Assembly: GCA_902593795.1 (NCBI GenBank)
Contig: CACJJR010000004.1
Coordinates: 1-47,085, forward strand
Length of the DNA stretch: 47,085 nt
Source of the DNA: an uncultured Candidatus Actinomarina sp.
GTDB taxonomy: Bacteria > Actinomycetota > Acidimicrobiia > Actinomarinales > Actinomarinaceae
Reading direction: 5' to 3'
Both the position numbers and the translations under genes were made by a program. Under the pieces are notes generated by a model, which was not told the DNA's origin, did not search any database, and was given only the letters and a program-made list of their open reading frames with translations. Below are positions 39,345-47,085 of the stretch, one piece after another; the first letter of the stretch is position 1; every line of letters begins with the position of its first letter.

Positions 39345-40441
39345 TTATTCCCTGTCTACGCCATTTTAGATAATCTTTAATAAATAAGGAAATATCTCCA
39401 TCAAGAACACTATCAACATTACCAACTTCAGTGTTGCTTCTTGAATCTTTAACTTGTTGATAGGGCTGTAATACATACGATCTTATCTGTCTTCCCCATC
39501 CTGCCTCATGTTTATCCCCTCTAATATCATTAATCTTAAGAAGTTCTTCTTCTTTTTGCTTAAGAATCAATTTTGTTTTCAAAAGCTCAAGCGCTCTAGT
39601 TTTATTTTGTAATTGTGATCTTTCTGCCTGACATGCAACTACGATTCCTGATTCTAGATGGGTTATTCGCACAGCTGAATCTGTGGTGTTTACATGTTGT
39701 CCTCCTGCACCTGATGATCTGTAAACATCAATTCTTATTTCATCATCTTGAATGAGAATATCTTCATTATGTTCAATGAGAGGTACAACATCTACACCTG
39801 CAAAACTTGTATGTCTTCTTTTATTGCTATCAAAAGGGCTAATCCTAACTAGCCTATGAACTCCCCTTTCGCTTTCTAATGTTGCATAAGCTCGATATGC
39901 ATCAACTCTTATTGATGCTGATTTTATTCCAGCTTCTTCTCCTTGAGAAATTTCCTCAATTTGATATTTCATATCTTGATCGGATAAAAACCTCGTATAC
40001 ATTCTGAGTAACATTTCTGCCCAATCATGTGCATCGACCCCACCTGCACCAGCATTTATAGTAACTACAGCATTTAAGTGATCATACTCACCAAAATAAA
40101 GAGCTTCATTTTCGATTTCTTCAATACTCTTTTCAATTCTTTTTATTTCACCAGAATACTCTTCTTCATTAATGTCTTCTTCATCCGTCAGTTCAACGAG
40201 TTCATTAAATTCTGATAAATCTTTTTCTAAATTGCTAAGAGATGAAATTAATTTTTCTATAGAGGAAGCTTCGATTGAAACTTTTTGAGCCTGTTGCGGA
40301 TTATCCCAAAAATTTTTATTATTTATTTGAAAATTTAGCTTCTCTAGCTGTTTTACCTTATTTTCAAAGTCAAAGATACTCCTTAGCCGAAACTAATCGT
40401 TCTTTAAAAATACTTATTTTGTTTAAGACTTCTTTATACAT
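39337..40441 (-). CDS. prfB: Peptide chain release factor 2 with programmed +1 frameshift
   Basis: RF2 ends translation at UAA and UGA. The gene has two frames. Frame one starts at the ATG at 40441 (MYKEVLNKIS...) and gives 23 codons to CTT at 40375..40373, followed by TGA at 40372..40370. A +1 shift resumes at GAC (40371) and runs to the stop at 39337, giving 367 residues, the normal RF2 length. SPF (201-203), which reads UGA, and GGQ (246-248), which drives peptide release, are both in the second frame. Reading only from the first ATG in the second frame would give 225 residues and lose domain 1. The start lies 19 bp inside the end of secA, and the stop overlaps ftsE. Low RF2 favours the shift, so the gene regulates itself. 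Confidence 0.97.
40368..40387 (-). promoter_or_regulatory. prfB frameshift signal
   Basis: On the minus strand AAGGAG-TAT-CTT-TGA-C: an internal Shine-Dalgarno-like AAGGAG three bases before the slippery CTT, then the in-frame TGA and C. Order and spacing match the E. coli site AGGGGGTATCTTTGAC almost base for base. It holds the ribosome and lets the P-site tRNA slip from CUU to UUU when RF2 is scarce. Confidence 0.96.
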
Positions 40442-43044
40442 GCATTAACCATTCCACATTTTTTATATTTCTTACCAGAACCACAATAACATGGATCATT
40501 TCTTCCTATTTTGTCCTTAATAATTGTCTTATCTTCTACCTTATCACCGATATTATTTTCTTTTTTGACTATTTGATTTTTATCAAAATTTAACAATAAC
40601 CTTATAACGGAAAATTTTACATTATCTATTAACTCTTCAAAAAGATCATATCCTTCATTCTGATACTCTACTAATGGATCTCTTTGACCCATTGCTCTTA
40701 AACCAATCCCTGAACGTAAGTAATCCATTTCTGCAAGATGATCTTTCCAAGACTGATCGATAAATGAAAGTGACGAACCCCTTGCTAAATTCCAAAAATT
40801 ATTTTCGTCTTGTTTTTCATTATCATAAAAAAGGTCTTTTAAGCTTTGTTCAATATCTAAATTGTCATTAATTTCTAAATTTTGAAATAATTTGTTTTTT
40901 GAAGAATCACTTAATAGTTCACTTAGTTCATTTTCAACTAAATCTCTAAATTGTTCTAGACTTTCATAGCTTTTTTTATAATTTTCAATATTTTTTGAAA
41001 TTATATCAACAACGTCCTCAAACCACCCTTTGATCAAGTCATGGACGCTTTCAGACCTTAATAATTCTCTTCGCCATTTATATATTACGTCACGTTGCTG
41101 ATTCAAAACTTGATCAAACTTAAGAACATTTTTTCTAATTTCAAAATTTAATGACTCTACCTGTGCTTGAGCTCTTTCTATGCTCTTTGTAACCATTGAT
41201 TGTTCTATTCTCTCTTCATCAGGTAGGTTTAATTTATTCATAATTGATTCAATTCTTTCGCCTTGAAATCTTCGCATTAAATCATCTTGTAAAGATATAT
41301 AAAATCTTGACTCACCTGGGTCTCCCTGTCGACCAGACCTACCTCTTAACTGATTGTCAATTCTCCTCGATTCATGCCTTTCAGTTCCAAGAACATATAA
41401 ACCACCTAATGCCAGAACATCTTGCTTTTCTTGCTCTACTTTTGATTCAAATTCAAGAATCTTGGATTTTAAAAAACTAGGATTATCTTGTTGATTTTCT
41501 TTTATTTGTAATTGAATTGCCATCTCTTCAGGGTTTCCACCGAGCTTTATGTCAACTCCCCTGCCTGCCATATTTGTTGCTACAGTCACTGCACCCAATC
41601 TTCCAGCTTGTGCAATTATATTTGCCTCCTGTTCATGGTTCTTAGCATTTAAAACATTGTGGACTATGCTTTTTGAAGTTAATATTTTGGAGATTTCTTC
41701 TGAGGCCTCAACGGAGACTGTTCCCAAAAGAATTGGTTGACCATTATTGTTGCGTATTTTTATATCTTCTATAACCGCATCTAACTTGGCACTATTTGTT
41801 TTATAAACCGCATCTTGTTGATCCATTCTTTGAATAGGTAAGTTCGTTGGTATCTCAACCACCTCTAAATTGTAAATCTGTACAAACTCTTCCTCCTCTG
41901 TTTTAGCCGTACCTGTCATGCCAGCCAAATTTTCATACATCCTGAAATAATTTTGATAAGTTATTGAGGCCAAGGTTTGATTTTCATCTTGAATTTTGAC
42001 ATTTTCTTTAGCTTCTAGTGCTTGATGTAAACCATCTGAATATCTTCTTCCTTCTAATACTCTTCCTGTGAATTCATCTACTATCTTTATCTGACCGTCT
42101 GAAACTATATAATCCACATCTTTTGTAAAAATTGTTTTAGCTCTTAAAGTCGCAGTAAGGTAATGAATAAAATTAGTTTGAGTATTTTCATAAAGATTAT
42201 TAATTCCAAGTTTTGATTCTACATACTCAACTCCAGCTTCAGTTGTATGGACCTGTTTCTTTGCTTCATCAATCTCATAGTGAATGTCTCTTTTCATTCC
42301 TTTTACTATTCTTGTAAAATCTGAATACCATTTTGTAGAATCGCTTACTTTTCCAGAAATAATTAATGGAGTTCTTGCTTCGTCAACTAGTATGGAATCA
42401 ACTTCATCAATTACGCTATAGAATAATTCGCCTTGTACTAACTGTTCACTTGAAACCGCCATGTTGTCTCTTAAGTAATCAAAGCCAAACTCGTTATTAG
42501 TTCCATAAGTAATGTCTTTTTTATAAGCTGCAGCTTTGTTTAGTGGATCTTGATTTGAATAAATTAAACCTACTTCAAGTCCCAAAAATTCATAAATTGG
42601 ACTCATCCATTCTGCATCTCTTTTTGCTAGGTATTCATTTACAGTCACAACATGGACGCCTTTTTTAAATAAAGCCATTAAGGAAATTGGTAACGTTGAA
42701 ACAAGAGTTTTACCTTCTCCTGTTTTCATTTCTGTAATTTTATTTCTTAACAGAACAAGTCCACCAAATATCTGTACATCGTAATGTCTTTGGCCTATTG
42801 TTCTTTTTGCAGCTTCCCTGGTGTATGCAAAAGCTTCAACTTCAATATTTAAAGGGTCGTCATTAAGTTGGTTTGATAAATTTTGAAAATTTGTTTTTAT
42901 TTCTTGGTCAGAAAGTCTTTCAAACTCTAGCTCTTTGTCGTTAATCGCATCAACAATAGAATTGAGTTCCGAAGCAAGTTTCCCACTTCCTACAGATAAA
43001 ACTTTTTTAAATATACTCAAACTTAGCTGGTACCATGCTCCCAT
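40423..43044 (-). CDS. secA: Protein translocase ATPase SecA
   Basis: Drives preproteins through SecYEG. The protein has 873 residues. Walker A is MKTGEGKTL (about 104-112). VIDEVDSILVDEARTPLI is the DEAD-type motif, GTNNEFGFDYLRDN and ATNMAGRGVDIKLGG follow, and QLRGRSGRQGDPG is motif VI. The tail GRNDPCYCGSGKKYKKCGM is the SEC-C zinc motif, but the usual fourth ligand (Cys or His) right after the third Cys is Gly; a Cys lies five residues further on. The ATG at 43044 lies inside ahcY. A TTG at 43020, just after the ahcY stop, would give MSIFKKVLSVG, closer to the family N-terminus, and may be the true start. Confidence 0.97.
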   Translation of the reverse strand: MGAWYQLSLSIFKKVLSVGSGKLASELNSIVDAINDKELEFERLSDQEIKTNFQNLSNQLNDDPLNIEVEAFAYTREAAKRTIGQRHYDVQIFGGLVLLRNKITEMKTGEGKTLVSTLPISLMALFKKGVHVVTVNEYLAKRDAEWMSPIYEFLGLEVGLIYSNQDPLNKAAAYKKDITYGTNNEFGFDYLRDNMAVSSEQLVQGELFYSVIDEVDSILVDEARTPLIISGKVSDSTKWYSDFTRIVKGMKRDIHYEIDEAKKQVHTTEAGVEYVESKLGINNLYENTQTNFIHYLTATLRAKTIFTKDVDYIVSDGQIKIVDEFTGRVLEGRRYSDGLHQALEAKENVKIQDENQTLASITYQNYFRMYENLAGMTGTAKTEEEEFVQIYNLEVVEIPTNLPIQRMDQQDAVYKTNSAKLDAVIEDIKIRNNNGQPILLGTVSVEASEEISKILTSKSIVHNVLNAKNHEQEANIIAQAGRLGAVTVATNMAGRGVDIKLGGNPEEMAIQLQIKENQQDNPSFLKSKILEFESKVEQEKQDVLALGGLYVLGTERHESRRIDNQLRGRSGRQGDPGESRFYISLQDDLMRRFQGERIESIMNKLNLPDEERIEQSMVTKSIERAQAQVESLNFEIRKNVLKFDQVLNQQRDVIYKWRRELLRSESVHDLIKGWFEDVVDIISKNIENYKKSYESLEQFRDLVENELSELLSDSSKNKLFQNLEINDNLDIEQSLKDLFYDNEKQDENNFWNLARGSSLSFIDQSWKDHLAEMDYLRSGIGLRAMGQRDPLVEYQNEGYDLFEELIDNVKFSVIRLLLNFDKNQIVKKENNIGDKVEDKTIIKDKIGRNDPCYCGSGKKYKKCGMVNACIKKS

Positions 43045-44267
43045 GAGTCAAGATATTTTATTTGTTCCTCAGTAAGGATCTCTAACTCTCCGCCCATAAG
43101 TCCCAATTTAGTTGCAGCTATCTTCAAATCTACTTCTTTTGGAAGTGTATAAACTTTTGATTCTAAATTTTTGTAGTTATCTTTAATCCATTCAGCCGCA
43201 AGTGCCTGATTTGCAAAAGACATATCCATTACGGAAGCAGGATGCCCTGTTGCAGCTGCTAAATTGACTAATCTTCCTTCAGCAAGTACTAAAATTTCCT
43301 TACCATTGTATTTATAGCTATCAACATGCTCTCTAACTCTATCAATACTAGAACTTTGATCTTTTAGTGCCTCAAGATTTATCTCCACATCAAAGTGGCC
43401 TGCATTTGCTAAAGATACTCCATCTTTCATAACATCAAAGTGTTGTTTATCTAAAGCATGCATATTGCCAGTTACTGAAATAATAACGTCAGCAATCTTT
43501 GCAGCATTAATGCTAGATTTTACCTCATAACCATGCATCAAAGCCTCTAAAGCTCTTACTGAGTTTGGTTCAACAACTGTTACTTTAGCTCCCATTCCGT
43601 AAGCTCTTTCTGCAACTCCTTTTCCACAATCACCAAATCCTATAACCACAACATTTAAACCTGCTATAAGCAAGTCTGTAGCTCTGACAACACCATCCAT
43701 AGCACTCTGACCAGTTCCAAATCTATTATCAAAAAGGTGTTTCGTATCTGAATCATTTACAGCAACAACTGGAAATCTGAGTTTGTTGTTCTTTTCCATT
43801 GATTTAAGTCTTATCACTCCTGTAGTAGTTTCCTCCATTGAACCCATAACAGGTATATCAGATCTATCAGTATGCAGTAGAGAAACTAAATCTGCTCCAT
43901 CATCCATTGTTATATCTGGTTTTGTATCTAGAACAGCATTAAGGTGCTTGAAAAACTCTTCATTACTTACACCATGAATTGCATGTACTTCAATACCGCA
44001 CTCAGCAAGATAGGCCGCTACCGAATCTTTAGTAGAAAGAGGATTAGAGGCACACAAGGCAACATTTGCACCTGCTGATTGTAGAGTGAGCATTAAATTT
44101 GCAGTTTCTTTCGTGACATGCATGCAAGCCCCAATATTCAATCCTTCTAGAGGTTTTCTTTTTTCGAAATCAATTTTTATTTCTTCTAATACCTGCATTT
44201 GCCTCTGTGCCCAATTGACTTCAGCTTTTCCTTCAACAGCTAGTTTAGAATCTTTGATGGTAGACAT
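43023..44267 (-). CDS. ahcY: Adenosylhomocysteinase
   Basis: Hydrolyses S-adenosylhomocysteine to adenosine and homocysteine, removing the by-product of SAM-dependent methylation. The protein has 414 residues. NIGACMHVTKETANL, the NAD-binding VVIGFGDCGKGVAERAYGMGA, and DGADLVSLLH are present. The C-terminal GRLVNLAAATGHPASVMDMSFANQALA closes the active site. It is shorter than the roughly 480-residue form of mycobacteria and lacks that internal insert. It starts 8 bp after the sugar isomerase gene and runs into secA. Confidence 0.97.
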   Translation of the reverse strand: MSTIKDSKLAVEGKAEVNWAQRQMQVLEEIKIDFEKRKPLEGLNIGACMHVTKETANLMLTLQSAGANVALCASNPLSTKDSVAAYLAECGIEVHAIHGVSNEEFFKHLNAVLDTKPDITMDDGADLVSLLHTDRSDIPVMGSMEETTTGVIRLKSMEKNNKLRFPVVAVNDSDTKHLFDNRFGTGQSAMDGVVRATDLLIAGLNVVVIGFGDCGKGVAERAYGMGAKVTVVEPNSVRALEALMHGYEVKSSINAAKIADVIISVTGNMHALDKQHFDVMKDGVSLANAGHFDVEINLEALKDQSSSIDRVREHVDSYKYNGKEILVLAEGRLVNLAAATGHPASVMDMSFANQALAAEWIKDNYKNLESKVYTLPKEVDLKIAATKLGLMGGELEILTEEQIKYLDSWEHGTS

Positions 44268-44274
44268 AATTTCT

Positions 44275-45270
44275 TTACCCTTTCAATAATTTTTTTAATT
44301 GTTCAATTGCAGTAATGTCATACGGATCAATATTTAAATTATCAGCCATATAAACACTTACTAAATCACCTAATAATGTTAGATGAAATAAATTACTAAT
44401 AATATTCTCCGAAGTAATATTCTTTATTTCAGAAATGTCAACTTTATCACCAATTATTTTTTTAGTTAATTCAAATCTTTTTTTTACTTGAGAATTTTCA
44501 TTCGCTGATCGTAAAAACAATACCTGATAATTGTTTTTTGAGTCTTTTTTATTTCCTTCCCAGGAGAGGATTTCATTATGATGAATTTCTGGCATGTACC
44601 CAACAAAAGCTTTGGATTTTGCATTTTCGTTAATTTGAGTCTTCCATCGTTGAGCAACTAAATAAGTTAATGGCGTGCCACCATAAATTACTGATGACTT
44701 CGTACCAATCTCATTTGAAATTTTTAACGCTTCAGACATTAATTTATTCTCTGTATGATTTGCCAAAATTTCATTTAAATAATCACCTGTTTGGTCACAT
44801 AATTCTAGATATTTTCTGTTTTCATCACCTGAGATATAATGCATTACAGCTTTTGTCATTAACCCAAAAGCAGCTCTAGGTTGGAGTCCTGATGGAACTT
44901 TAACGTATGGTTTTTTATGCTTTAATGCAAGTTCAACTAATTGGCCTCCACTTGAGATTACTGACCAATCTAAATTGTACTGAACTGCATCATGTACAGC
45001 CTCAACTGTTTCCTCAGTATTTCCTGAATATGAAATAAATAGACACTTTGGCCTCTTTTCGGCAGTAACTTTTGGAATCCCATAAGTTTTCCTTACTTCA
45101 ACATTTATTTGAGACGCCTCATTCATTACAAGCTTTAGAACATCTCCTGCCACTCCAGAGCCACCCATTCCAACAATTAATAAGTCTTTATATGGCTCGA
45201 TTACAAAATCAGTTGAAGTTTCTAATTCTTTTTTTAATTGATTACCTAAATCAAGTACATGCTCAATCAT
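44275..45270 (-). CDS. Bifunctional phosphoglucose/phosphomannose isomerase
   Basis: Interconverts glucose 6-phosphate or mannose 6-phosphate with fructose 6-phosphate. The protein has 331 residues with two SIS folds. LLIVGMGGSGVAGDVLK lies at the start, and FISYSGNTEETVEAVHDA holds the sugar-phosphate-binding Ser/Thr residues. GLQPRAAFG and MPEIHHNEILSWEG with the catalytic Glu and His residues follow. This is the dual-specificity form found in Archaea and Actinobacteria. It starts 6 bp after phosphomannomutase, so together they link fructose 6-phosphate to mannose 1-phosphate. Confidence 0.93.
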   Translation of the reverse strand: MIEHVLDLGNQLKKELETSTDFVIEPYKDLLIVGMGGSGVAGDVLKLVMNEASQINVEVRKTYGIPKVTAEKRPKCLFISYSGNTEETVEAVHDAVQYNLDWSVISSGGQLVELALKHKKPYVKVPSGLQPRAAFGLMTKAVMHYISGDENRKYLELCDQTGDYLNEILANHTENKLMSEALKISNEIGTKSSVIYGGTPLTYLVAQRWKTQINENAKSKAFVGYMPEIHHNEILSWEGNKKDSKNNYQVLFLRSANENSQVKKRFELTKKIIGDKVDISEIKNITSENIISNLFHLTLLGDLVSVYMADNLNIDPYDITAIEQLKKLLKG

Positions 45271-45276
45271 TATTAC

Positions 45277-46608
45277 CTATATAGTAGTTGATATTTTCTC
45301 TAAAACTTCATCTAGTATTTTTTGAGAAAATGCTTCAATATTTACTCTTAACTTAGGTTCAGTATTTGAGCCTCTTACATTAAACCAAAATTTCTCATCA
45401 AAATACGACAGCCCATCTAGTTCATCAAAATTACCAGAAAAAACTGTTTTAATTTTTTTTAAAGAATCATTTACATCTTTAACTGTAAAGTTAATTTCCC
45501 CTGAGGATGGGGGGAAATTATATTTATCAATCATGCTACTAACTTTTTGATCTTTTTCAGTAATAATACTCATCAACATCAGAAGAGTTAGGATTGCCGA
45601 ATCTGCAAAATAATTATCTTTATAATAAAAATGAGCACTATGTTCTCCACCAAAATCTGCATCGAGCTCTTTCATCATTGCCTTTATATTAGAATGCCCG
45701 ACTTTACATCTAAAAAGAGACACTCCTTTTGACTCAAGTAATGATAAAGCATGGGGAGAAACGTTTACGTTATATACAACTTTTAAATTATCATTTTTTT
45801 CAGACAAATAATCTGCAATGAGGGTTGTCATCATACTGCCAGAGACTACATTTCCAAGATCATCTATAAAGACAGCCCTATCAGCGTCACCATCAAACGC
45901 TACTCCAAAATCTAAATTGTTGTCTTTAACAAGTTTTATTATCTCTTGTAAATTTTCCTTACTAGAAGGATCGGCTGGATGATTTGGGAATGTACCGTCA
46001 ACCTCCATATAAAGTTGGTCACAATTAAAGTTGTAAATATTTTCAAGATCATTAAATATTGATCCTATTGCACCATTACCTCCATCAACTCCAAATTTTA
46101 TTTTGTTATTAATTTTCTTTGGGCTTACCAATCTTTGAATATGTTCAAAATATAAATCTAATTCATTATTTTTTTCTAATTGAAAATTATTTATTACACC
46201 AGAGTCTATATTTTTAATACTATTTTTAATATCTAATAGACCTGAATGTTCTCCAATTGGGACAGCCCCAGAATTACAAAGCTTTAGTCCATTATATTCT
46301 TTAGGATTATGAGATGCAGTGATGATAACGCCAGGCAAATTGAGTAGTCCAGATAATGAATAAACAACATCTGTTGGTACAAGGCCTACATACAAAATTG
46401 ACTTACCAGTGCTAGATATTCCAGATGCAACTGCATCTAGCATTTCCATATTTGATACTCGTCCATCATGCCCAATTAATATAGAATCTGAATCGACAAA
46501 CTGTGAAAAAGAATAACCTATTTTATAAGCATCCTGCATGGTTAAAGAGTCTCCAAAAACTCCTCTAATATCGTAGGATTTAAAAATTACGTCTAGATTA
46601 TTACTCAT
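45277..46608 (-). CDS. manB: Phosphomannomutase/phosphoglucomutase
   Basis: Interconverts hexose 6-phosphates and 1-phosphates, probably giving mannose 1-phosphate for GDP-mannose. The protein has 443 residues with the four domains of the alpha-phosphohexomutase family. IITASHNPKEYNGLK carries the phosphoserine, GVAFDGDADRAVFID binds magnesium, GGEHSAHFYYKD is the sugar-binding loop, and RGSNTEPKLRVNIEA is the phosphate-binding loop. Nothing is missing. A TACAAT box lies 9 bases before the ATG, so the transcript may be leaderless. It is divergent from the glycosyltransferase gene across only 21 bp. Confidence 0.93.
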   Translation of the reverse strand: MSNNLDVIFKSYDIRGVFGDSLTMQDAYKIGYSFSQFVDSDSILIGHDGRVSNMEMLDAVASGISSTGKSILYVGLVPTDVVYSLSGLLNLPGVIITASHNPKEYNGLKLCNSGAVPIGEHSGLLDIKNSIKNIDSGVINNFQLEKNNELDLYFEHIQRLVSPKKINNKIKFGVDGGNGAIGSIFNDLENIYNFNCDQLYMEVDGTFPNHPADPSSKENLQEIIKLVKDNNLDFGVAFDGDADRAVFIDDLGNVVSGSMMTTLIADYLSEKNDNLKVVYNVNVSPHALSLLESKGVSLFRCKVGHSNIKAMMKELDADFGGEHSAHFYYKDNYFADSAILTLLMLMSIITEKDQKVSSMIDKYNFPPSSGEINFTVKDVNDSLKKIKTVFSGNFDELDGLSYFDEKFWFNVRGSNTEPKLRVNIEAFSQKILDEVLEKISTTI

Positions 46609-46616
46609 TACCCAAT

Positions 46617-46623
46617 TATTGTA
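46617..46623. promoter_or_regulatory. Overlapping divergent -10 boxes (manB and glycosyltransferase)
   Basis: TATTGT on the plus strand (46617-46622) ends 7 bases before the glycosyltransferase ATG, and TACAAT on the minus strand (46623..46618) ends 9 bases before the manB ATG. The start codons are only 21 bp apart, so both transcripts would have almost no leader and any -35 would lie inside the opposite gene. Confidence 0.4.
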
Positions 46624-46629
46624 CTCTTG

Positions 46630-47085
46630 ATGGAATCAAAGTTTAACTATAAGAATTTTTCAATTGTAATTCCTATTTATAACGAAGAGGAAATTATTGA
46701 GGAATCTACCAATGCAATTTTCGCAATATGCAAAAGAACAGGAATAGATTTTGAAATTATATTTTCTGAAAATGGATCTACTGATAGAACAAAAAAAATT
46801 GCTGAAAAACTAATCAAAAAATATACCGAGATAAAAATTATATCTAATCCGAAACCAAACTATGGAAATGCTTTAAAAGCAGGATTTGAATTAGCAAAAA
46901 ATGATTTAGTCATATCATTTGATATTGATTATTATTCAGAGTCATTTTTACATGAAGCTTTAATACTTAATAATAACTATTCAGCTATCACAGCCTCAAA
47001 AAGACTTCAATCTTCTGAGGATGGGAGGAGATTCGTAAGAAGATTAGCCACCAATTTTTTCGTAATTCTTTTAAAAACACTATTT
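46630..47085 (+). CDS. Family 2 glycosyltransferase, N-terminal part (runs off the window)
   Basis: From the ATG at 46630, 152 codons are open to the window edge. SIVIPIYNEEEIIEES is the nucleotide-binding start of a GT-A fold; FSENGSTDRT and GNALKAGFELAKNDLVISFDIDYY follow, the last with the DxD metal motif. The layout resembles dolichol or polyprenol phosphate mannose synthases. Next to phosphomannomutase and the mannose isomerase it may use GDP-mannose for lipid-linked sugars, but the acceptor is not visible. The plus-strand TATTGT box seven bases upstream suggests a leaderless transcript. Confidence 0.85.
   Translation, partial: MESKFNYKNFSIVIPIYNEEEIIEESTNAIFAICKRTGIDFEIIFSENGSTDRTKKIAEKLIKKYTEIKIISNPKPNYGNALKAGFELAKNDLVISFDIDYYSESFLHEALILNNNYSAITASKRLQSSEDGRRFVRRLATNFFVILLKTLF

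Noticed and set aside
39337-40014. prfB considered as a truncated 225-residue gene
   Set aside because: The missing N-terminus is encoded upstream and joined through the classical CTT-TGA frameshift site.
1-47085. TGA reassigned to an amino acid throughout the genome
   Set aside because: TGA ends glmU, ksgA, hisN and the gene at 28837-29481 at sensible positions, and RF2 is present.

Overview
The window reads as chromosomal DNA of a streamlined, AT-rich actinobacterium. By eye GC is roughly one third. Actinobacterial markers are a WhiB1-type iron-sulfur regulator, DUF3107-like and DUF3152 proteins, a class E sortase, a mycoredoxin-like protein and the prfB-ftsE-ftsX-smpB neighbourhood. Low GC, overlapping genes and intergenic gaps of 0-90 bp suggest a marine lineage such as Candidatus Actinomarina; that placement is inference. 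No insertion sequence, prophage or CRISPR array was seen, and no stretch above 300 bp lacks a gene.

Left part (1-10.8 kb): a minus-strand operon for the cell surface. Its first gene encodes a 2874-residue exported protein with a propeller-like N-terminus, about 17-18 Cys-paired beta repeats, Thr/Pro spacers and an LAATG sorting signal. The same reading frame then continues through a cytoplasmic segment and a second membrane helix into a complete class E sortase. A TetR regulator, a multi-pass membrane protein and the start of another exported protein follow. A 16-bp palindrome lies in the predicted promoter.

10.8-17.2 kb: threonine biosynthesis (hom-thrC), a secreted metzincin, a YqeY-like protein and a glycerophosphodiesterase. 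17.2-25.1 kb: whiB1 with a perfect CRP-type palindrome upstream, then the minus-strand series tatD-ksgA-ispE-tRNA-Gln-glmU-prs-DUF3107, an AbrB-like regulator, rsmI and a protease-like lipoprotein. 25.1-31.7 kb: mscL, an ABC exporter, lhgO directly abutting tmRNA, an orphan gene, a PPOX-family protein, an AhpD-like gene with an in-frame TGA at the second Cys of its CxxC motif (probable selenoprotein), and a DUF3152 metzincin.

31.7-47.1 kb: serA-hisN, a thioredoxin/mycoredoxin cluster, ggt, smpB, an M23 murein hydrolase with ftsX and ftsE, prfB with its programmed +1 frameshift, secA, ahcY, a phosphoglucose/phosphomannose isomerase, phosphomannomutase and a truncated family 2 glycosyltransferase. 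The last three suggest hexose-phosphate and mannose supply for surface glycans.

Three items stand out: a surface protein fused to its own sortase, a TGA-containing AhpD-like gene with a SECIS-like hairpin, and a textbook prfB frameshift. The two recoding sites sit in one genome that also uses TGA as an ordinary stop.
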